Of a stretch of 10,872 nt of DNA, positions 1 through 9,000 are shown piece after piece. The notes beneath the pieces were generated by a model, which was not told the DNA's origin, ran no database searches, and saw nothing but the letters and a program-made list of their open reading frames with translations. Each line of letters begins with the position of its first letter. Position 1 is the first letter of the stretch. The position numbers and the translations under genes were made by a program. This DNA is from JBBTIS01 sp038059855 (GTDB taxonomy: Bacteria > Elusimicrobiota > Elusimicrobia > JACQPE01): the NCBI GenBank assembly GCA_964357255.1, contig CAYHKQ010000077.1, positions 1-10,872 of the forward strand, written 5' to 3'.

Positions 1-3000
1 CGACGGCCATGCCATTGTCAATAATCGCGGCAACCACGCCCTTGCCGGTGTAACCGTATTTCTGACGAATCTCCGGAACGCCGCTCAATGGCCCTGTTTT
101 ATGAAGGTACGCCTTTACTGGCTTGGCCAAACGCGAATCAATGCCCAGTTTTCCAAGCTCAGAACGCAACTGTGCAATCCTGGAAATGTCGTTGACTTCG
201 ATAATCAAGGCCCCGCGCCTACTCTCTGAATTAGGGAGCGCGGCGATAAGCTCGGCGCCCAGCGGCGTTAAAACCTGAGGATCAAATCCAAGAGTCTGGC
301 GGGCCAAGGCCATCAACTGCGGCCCGTCACTCGCATAAAGCAACCGCCCAACCCTGGTCCCCCTGCGTGGGATAGCGATAAGATGAACCGGTTTGGACGA
401 TAAGCCGGCGATAAGACGGCCGCTCGCATCCCTTTCTTGGGAATTAATAGTTGGCAAAGAGTCGCCTTCGAGAAGAGTTAAAATTGTCGCGAAATGCAGG
501 TCATCGCCCTGCCAGGTTTCATATTTCGCCAAAAATTCCTTAACAGCCCCGCTAAATTGCGCGTCGCCAAAATAAAAATCCCTCGCGTTTTTCCCCTTTC
601 TAGCAAACAATCCGGCCAGCGTTAGGGCCAACTCCCTGACATAAGGATGATTATTCGGCGAGCCGAAATCCCGAATAAGTCCCAGAACGATTTTTGGCGG
701 CAAAACCGCCGTCAAATTTTCAATAGGAATGGAATTAGCCGTCTCGGCAATCGCATGAGCCGCATAAGCGGCCAACTCATGCTCTTTCTCATTTTTTGCT
801 ATGGAACGTAGGGCCTCGATGAAGTCTGGGTTATCCTGCTCCATCCCCTCGATCATCCACAAGGCATTTAAAGCCGCGTATGGATCGTCCCGCTCCACCG
901 CGTTTTGCAAAGCCTTGAGAATAGCGCGGCGAGCCTGGGCCGAATTTTCCCCATTCTTTCCGTCATGCTCGCGAACGCGGGCATCCAGTTCAGCTTCTTC
1001 TTGAGGGCGAACCTGGATTCCCGCTTTCGCGGGAATGACAGATGAGGACTGGTCATCTCTAATCTGCCGGACCTGCTGCTTTCTGGTTAGAACGTATGCC
1101 TTAAATAAATCCTCCGGCTCCACGCCGGAATCTGAAAGTTTCAAAGAATCTAAAATCTGATCCCGGACAGCTGAATTTGTTTGATAGGCCAGGGCTTCGT
1201 AAATAGCTCTACGGACTCGAGGTTCAGATTCTTTGGCAAGGGTTTGCAAAAGGGTTTCCAGTTCAGGGCCGGCCCTCACTGGATGATTAATGAATCCCAA
1301 AGTAGCATAAAGACGGGCCAACCAATCCGAGGATTTCAAAAGCTCCAGGAGCTTTTGCTGAGGCGCCCCTTCGGTTCCCGGCGTCATGCCCGCATGAACA
1401 GCCTGGGCATAATCCTTGAAACCATCGAGAACCTGGCCCTTGCCATCCACCGTTTCTTTAGCCAATTGCTCCATCAGGCGCCATGCCTGGGCCGATTGAA
1501 CCAAGCCGGCGCTCTCTAAATCATGCATATAGCCCAAATCACGGGCTGTTTTTTCAAGGACGTAAGCGGCCCGATCCACAGTAAATTCCTCATCCGAGCC
1601 AGCCTGTTTCACTATCTTGCTCCAACCCAAGGCCAATATCTCGACAATAGCCGCCACGTACGGCCCGGACATGGAAGTCCCCGACAAATTCAAAGCAAGC
1701 GGCCGGCCCTCTACCAAAACCTCATTGGCTTGAATCGTCGCGTCAGGATCGCCCTGAGCGCTGTTCATGGAGGTTACTCCATCCTTAAAAATTTTTTTAG
1801 CCGGGTCATCCCACGCGTCGCCCCCCGGAGCCAAAATGCCGGGGCCTAAGTTTAAAAGGCTTGTAATCGGGTCCTTGGCATGACCAATGGAGCCAAAATG
1901 GCTGAATCGAATTCTGTCTTTTTTATCCACATAAACCGCTCCCACGGCAATAACATTAGAATACCCGGCCGGATAGCCGATGGAATTTTTAGCAGGACCG
2001 GAATTGCCCTTGCTCGCGACCGGCAGGGACCCGAGGCCGCCTTCTTTTTTCGGTTTAACAAGTTTTCCCAAGGCCACGGCTTCCCGCTTGCTACCGAATG
2101 GAGCGCCGTAACTGTGATTGCTCGCCACGCCGCGGTCAATGCCGTTCTCTTTGGCCGACTTGTCAACTTCAAACAAGGCGGCAATGAAATCATCTTCCGT
2201 GGAGTTGCTCTCAAAAAATGGAACGATCAGTTTGCGTTTGCCAAACTTACGGACGCGCTCTTTGCGCCGTTCATGCGAAGGAAAAATTTTAATCATAAGA
2301 GCTTTCAACAGCGGCCCCGCTCCCATAAAAGGCCATATTTTCTCCGAGGCGCCAGAGGCTCCGTCGAGCATGAATTTTAAACCCGCGGCCATAATGCCGG
2401 AAACATGGGTTCCATGACGCATGCCGTCATCGAGTCCAGTGCCGCTCAAATCCTTGCGTCCCGCATTTCTCTCCTCCGGAATGGCCGGATGCGGCGAACG
2501 CCCCGTATCCACGGCCGAGGCCATGCCGCCCTCTCCGTAGTTTGAAAGCGTCCAAAACTCTTCGAGCTCGATCTCCTTACGAAAAAGCCCTGCCCTGCGC
2601 TCATCAGCAAGAACCAGCGGCTCTGGTAGTTGCTCAGATTCCTCTTTCCCGTCAGATTCCTCTTTCCCGTCATACCGGCGACCCATTCGACTCCGCTCAG
2701 TGTGGTGAGCGCCAGTCGAACCAAAGCCGGTATCCAGGCCTTCTTCGGATTTTCCCTCACTGGACACCGGCGAAAGCCGGTGTGACAAACGCGGAGGGAC
2801 CTGAGCAGTTGCCTCTTGCCCCTGAAATATCCGGGCCAAATTATTATGATGCGCGCGGACTCTCACCGCCTCCACAATCCCACTCTGGCCTAACAACCGC
2901 CGAGCAGCCTTGGCATGAGAGCGTGGAACAACAATATCGAACCACTGATCCCCTGCGTTCTTTGCGGCAAAGGCATACTTGATCTTGCCGCCCATTCGGT

Positions 3001-6000
3001 CTAAATCATCGAGGTTCATGCCCAAACTGCCGGCCATATCTCTTAAACGCCGCTGAACTTGAGGATCCCAGTCAGTGTCTTGCCTGCCTCCTTGCTGAGC
3101 AACGGCAAAAGGATAGGTGATGGTCTCCTCAATTAAACCGGTTTTAGGAATCCAACAGATAGTGACCATTGGCTCTTGAAATTTACCGCCTTGGGCGCCG
3201 GAGAAGGACAACGGCGGCTTAAATTTTCCATTTCCCCCTGTCCGCGGACGGGACTTGCGCCCTCCCAGTCCAACTCTCGAAGCGATCCATCGGGAAACGG
3301 GGTTGGCGAGTAAAAAACGCGTCAGCATCCCCAAGCCGAAAAAATCAACAAAAAGCTCGGAGCCGCGTCCGCCGCCAGAGGAGTAATCGTCAAAATAACC
3401 CTTGCCGCCGGAATCGCCGCTGGTTTGGCGCCGGGGATTGCCAAGCTCGTCAAGATCGCCGGCGTCATGAGAATTAGAAAGCCTGGGCCCTGTCTCATAA
3501 GTCTCTAACTTGCGCCCTGACCTTGGGGCCGGACTCTTGCCGCCCCGAGACCGGCCTGCCCCATCCTTGGCGATCACAGCGCCTAATCCGACAACCGCCG
3601 GCAACGCGACTGAAAAAGAACCGCCCAACATCAACGCGGCCAAGACCACGGCGCCGCCGATGAGCAACACAAAAGTGGAAAGGGGGAGGGGCTGGATTAG
3701 CGACTGATCGGGAATGTCGGCAAGAGCCTGAATTTCCGCTTCCGCCGCCTCCTGATTCCCGCCTCCAGCTTCCCGTTCTTGAACCGTCCAAACAATCGGC
3801 GCCGTTTCACCGCGAAGCCAGTTAACCGTCGCCATATAAATCACAAAAGCCAAAGGCATTTGAATAAGATAAACAGAAAGTTGAAACGGATTAATGCCCG
3901 CCGCATAAATCAACAAATCGGGAACAAAAGAAGCGAGAAGCCCCATGAAATTAGTGAAAAAGTAAAAAAGCCTGTTCGGCCAATGGCGGCGATTGGCCTT
4001 TAATTCCTCCATCCATTTTTTCATCGGCTGATTTTCATAAGACTTAGCATCCACCAGCTTATTGGCGAGTATCTTGTAAAAGACGTAAGGCCGATGGGCC
4101 AAATCCGTGCGCATATAAATGCCTGAGCCGGCTAGATCGAGCCGGGCAAGTTTAAGATTCCAGATTGTCGCCGTATAGGGCTTAATCAAAGGCCGAATCT
4201 CCGGGTCCAAACCCCCGATTTTTTCAATAAAAACGCCGGCCATCCGTTCCGCGGCCAACACCCGGCCTGATTCAATTTGACGAAGCGTCCGGTCTATGCG
4301 CCCTGCAAGCCCCTTGGGCAATGGCGCCATCTGCGTCAATAACGAATAAGGCGCCGGATAATTTTTCTTAAACTGCGCTAAAATGCGCAGGCCCAGGCTC
4401 GCGTACAACGGATGCGCCAAAAGCCGCCCGACAACGCCTATGCCTTCCTCGGGAGCCAACTCAGAAAGCATTTTAGCCGCCCCCCTGGAATCAATAATGG
4501 CCAAAACCGCCATTAAAGCGCTGGGGGACGCAATTTTTTTAGCATCAGCTTGCGAAACAGAGGCAACTCCTTGCGTTTTGACCGCGTCTTTCAAGGTCTC
4601 CACATCAAGGAAAAGCTCAAAATCCTGCGGGGAAAGCGATGAATGCGAACTCAGTCTGCCAAAGAATCGAGCCATTCTACCATCCGGCAAAACCCATTGG
4701 GCCAATTTGGCCAGCCCCATAAATGGCAATGCCATCAATTTCGGCAGGACTAAAAACTGCATGTAAATAACGAAAAAATCAGACAAAAATCCAAAAAGAG
4801 AAATACCGCCGACAGCCAATCCTGCCAAGCTCAACAAATTGCCAAGAAGCGCGCTCGCCATCACTGTCTGCGCGCCCACTGAAAACAAAATTAAACCCGC
4901 AAGAACCCCGCCGATATTAAAAAGCAAACTGCGATTAGGCCCGTCAATCTTCGCCGCCCCGGCCGCCTCTTTCGTCGCAACGCTATGACCGATTTTGGCC
5001 AAAAGCGTAGCCAAGGGAAGCAAATAATTTTCCCTGGCGCGGGTTTCTTCCATCTCGGCTGGATTTGGGACCAACATTTGTCCAACGCCGCCCAGGGGAC
5101 GCCAACTCACGCGCCGGACGATTTCCTTGGAGAATGCGTTGAAAAGCAAGGACCCAAACCCGGCAAGCCCGTTTTGAACCTTCAAGAAGGAGGCGCTCAA
5201 GGCTTCAACGTAAACCCTGCGCTCCGCGAACGCTAGGCTTTTGTCAGTCGCATTTTTGACAAAAAGTTTCAAAACTTCAGGGTCGCCCAAATAGGCCGAC
5301 AGCGCCTTCATAACCACTTCCCCACGCGCGTCAGGGCTCGCGCCTTTTAAGTAGCTTTCCACTAAGCCGCGATATTCTTCCCGGGCCGGGGAGGTGGCCA
5401 GCACGCGAAGCGTTTCCACGGCCATGACCTCGTCCATCGAACCGAGCGGAGCCGCATTCAAGAGAACCTGCATCATCTGGGTATCAAGGGGCAGAATTTT
5501 TGGAACTTCAATCAAAGCCAGGACAGTAGCCTGGACCGGACCGGGCGAGGTTATAAAAAGCTCCCACAGCACCCGACGAACATCCGGATTATGCGAATAA
5601 ACCCTCAAATCCTCCGCCATCTCCGCAAGCCCCTCTTGAGCTTGGGGCATGGCTAAAAGCCGGACAAACGCCTGACTCGTAATGAGATTAAGATAAAGCG
5701 ACACTAGGCTCTCCTTGGTTTTCGCATTCAGCGTATCGCGTTCCATAGCAGGCCTAAGCAATGCCAAAACTTGAAACGCCCTCATCAATAAAGGCGCAAC
5801 CTTAGCCAAAACCTCAGGATTGTCAAAAACTGATCCCTCTTCTTTCGCCTTCGCCACCCCGTCCGCCTCTTTCGCCTTTTCTCCATTGGCCACATCGGCC
5901 TTCCCCCCGGCCTTCTCTATCTGGCTCAAGGCCATAGAAATAGCCAAAATCGCTTGCGCGGAAAAATAATTCGCGACGCCTGAATGATCCATCGCAACGC

Positions 6001-9000
6001 GCAATGCTTTCATCGAGCCCGCGCCTTCGTTCCCGCGAGTGACTTTTAGTAGAAGCTCCTCAAGATATAATTTGGCCTTTGAATCCTCGTTCCAATAACG
6101 GATCAAAACGGAGCGGATTTCAGCGGACGGTTGAAATTCAAATTTAATCGGCCCTTGCTGGGTCATGCGTTGCGCATGGTAAGTCAAGTCCTCCATATCA
6201 TCGGCCAATTGCCACAGGATAGAACGGAATTCGCCAAATCCATCTAAAAATCCTTTTTCCTTAATAAGGTTTAAAAACAGTGGCCCACGTTCTTGATCTT
6301 TCAAAAGTCGGGCCAGATGATTTTTGATATCTACATGCCGCTCCACGGTAATCCCTGGCGCGCCGGCGATCGCGGCCAAGGGCGCTAAATTCAGCGGGAA
6401 CAAGGTCAGGAGCATAAGATGAAGCCGCCGGTAAACCGAACGCAAAGCCTTGTTATCTTTAATCTCTTCGGTCTTGGCTCCTAAAAATCCATCCAAGGTG
6501 TCAATCTCAGGCTCGTTTCTAATACGATTGACTTTCTGGGCCACTTCCCATGCCTGCACCCGGCCCACCCAGATCTTGGCCACGCTACCGGGGTCCGCCT
6601 CGCGGCTGATCGCGTCGCGCAAACGCTCAAGCCTCTTAATATCCTGAACCACCACCGCCGTGCGCTCCGCCAGGCGTTTAAAATTTTCATTGGCTTCTTC
6701 CGCAATTTCCGCGTCCGGCGCGCCCTTTAAGATATGCTCTTGAAAATCTGTCTTTTTCTTAAGCTCAGCGAGTTCAATCGTCTTCTTTTGTAGCGCGACC
6801 TCGATGTCATCGAGATACATCTTGGCCTTACGAAGCCCTGCGAGATAAGGGCCGTATTTCTCGACATACGGCTTAGTCACTTCATCGCCAAAAAGCGCGG
6901 GGTATTTCTTATATTTACGAAACAACTCTAGGATGCGCAGATTCATGGTTCGCAACCGCAGGTCTGAGTCTTTTCCAGCCGGCAAATCCTTAGGCAAAAT
7001 TGACTCCAGCGGCAGGGTCTCAGCCCAAAAGGCCCTGCCCTCGCTTTCCAAGGCATAAGGCCTGTTCTTTGCATGATCATAAGCATGCTGAAATTCATGA
7101 ATAAAAATAAAGGCCTGATATTCCAGGGAGGCCTCGGCCAAGTCCGCGCTCATAACGACGCGTAAGTCCTCAGGATGGAAATAAGCCAAGGCGCCCGGCG
7201 GCATAGCCCCGTAGCGGATATCCACGCCGATGGCCCGCAGAATACGCAAGGCCTCTTTCGCAGACTTTGGAACCTTGGAATCGCTCTCGATGTACCGAAG
7301 GACTCCCTCCAAGGTGCGCTCGTATCGCTCCAATCGCTCCAAGGCGCCGCCGAAGAGTTTGTCCAGCCCCGAGTTCAACGCCGGCTGGCCTGCGGCCTTG
7401 CCTTGTGGCAAATCTTCAAGAATGTTTTGCCACGCAGACCGTTTAATCGGCAAACAGCCTCCGCTTTCAAGGCGCACATAAACAAGGTCTTGAGGAGGAA
7501 ATAAATGCGAAAGATCATCGGCCGGGCCTTGCTCTTCGCCGAATTTATCGGAGACACCCAACGAAACCGGCGTCTTAAAATCAAATCCCCCAAGGTTTTT
7601 AAGCCGCTCTATCAAAACTTGCTCGCTTCTTTCGCCCCCTGCCCCAGCCGCCTCATTCGCCTTCCCTTGGGCCTTCGTCGCGTCGCCGCGTCGCCCCCCC
7701 TTCTCATCATCTCCCCATCGCTTCGTCGCCCCCTCTGCCGCTATCTCCGCAGTCCCCATCAAGAAATACCCCTGGGACAACCCGCCTTTTCTATATAAAA
7801 CTAAATCTCCTTGTTGAACTCTGGCGATAATCTGATCCAAGGCGGACCGGGAATCCATAACCATGTCCCGGTTCTCCGGCATGAACCGCATTTTGACCTG
7901 CCCATGATCATAAAGCCCTTCCAAAATCCCAATCGCCTCAACAGCGGGAATCGGCTGATCCAAACTGGAAAATCCCTTCGGCGATTCAATCTGAACTTCT
8001 TTTTTACCCTCCTCCCGTCGTCCTGTCTTGCGCTTTCCCCCGCTCTTGCCCCTACGATTGCGCACGGTTCCCAGGGCAACCAGCGGCAACATAACGGAAC
8101 CGGAAATCATCAAGGACGACATTCCTCCGCCCAAATCAATCAAGGCAGGAATCCCGTATTGAACGACCGCGGCCAAAATCACAAGGCTGAGCGCAAGCCA
8201 CAAATTCTTAGCTTTAGCCGACTCCGTTGTGAACACCCTGGGCGCCAAATTCTGCAAAAGCTGAAATCCGTCCGACGAGCGATTCCCGATGAACAAAGGC
8301 AAAAGATTAACCGTAGCTATGACAAAATTGGCTATGGACAAAAAGAAGAAATAATGATGGAACGAGGAAAGGGCGAACGATAGAATCCCTGCCACAGCAT
8401 TGGCCGCCGGGCCCAGCAATAAAATAAGACGAGAGGCCCGGGCCCCTTGTTTTGATTGAATCTCATTGAGGTTAATGTCCAGAGGCTTCGTAAACCAAAA
8501 CATGCCCATCCCCATCAGCATCAAGCCCACCGGGCTTGCCATAAAAGCGCCCGCCGCCACCAGCATCCAGGCCCAAGGCTGATAATGACGCAACGGATTA
8601 ATGCCCAGACGTTTCTGTTCTTCGGCCCCAAGGGCGCCATAGCGCTTCGCGGCCAAACCGTGCCCCAGTTCATGAATACTAAGCGCAGTCATAGCCGCGC
8701 CGGCCAAACCGATCAACTGCGGCGCGGCGGAAGACATGGAAAGAGAAACCAAGCTGGCCACCATAAAGGCCAAACCCACGACGCCGTTAATCGCTGTGTA
8801 TTTAATTTTTTGGCCCAAGGTCAAAGGTTTGACCGAAAGGGGAGCCGTTGCTCGCGGCGCTTGTGTCGCCGGAGGCGCTGATCCGAGGGCTGGACGAAGG
8901 CCGGTAACTTGGTCCCGAAGAGCGAGGGGGTCAATTTTCGAAAGAGAAGGTTCCTGAGAACCTTCCGGCGATTTTTCCACAAACAGGTCCGAGCGCCTCA

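Noticed and set aside
1013..1039. GC-rich hairpin resembling a terminator
   Set aside because: It has no T-run, lies within an open frame and is one arm of a genome repeat.
868..1056. Minus-strand frame containing SFPRKRESR
   Set aside because: This is another frame of the palindromic repeat at 962-1039; that peptide is a common false protein produced by such repeats.
1880..2380. Plus-strand open frame of 166 codons
   Set aside because: It lies opposite the subtilase His and Asn blocks, which are clearly coding on the other strand; no motif is seen in its own translation.
7811..8383. Plus-strand open frame of 190 codons
   Set aside because: It is antisense to the M50 domain with its HELGH/DG motifs; its translation is rich in His, Arg and Gln with no domain pattern, as expected for a shadow of a GC-rich gene.
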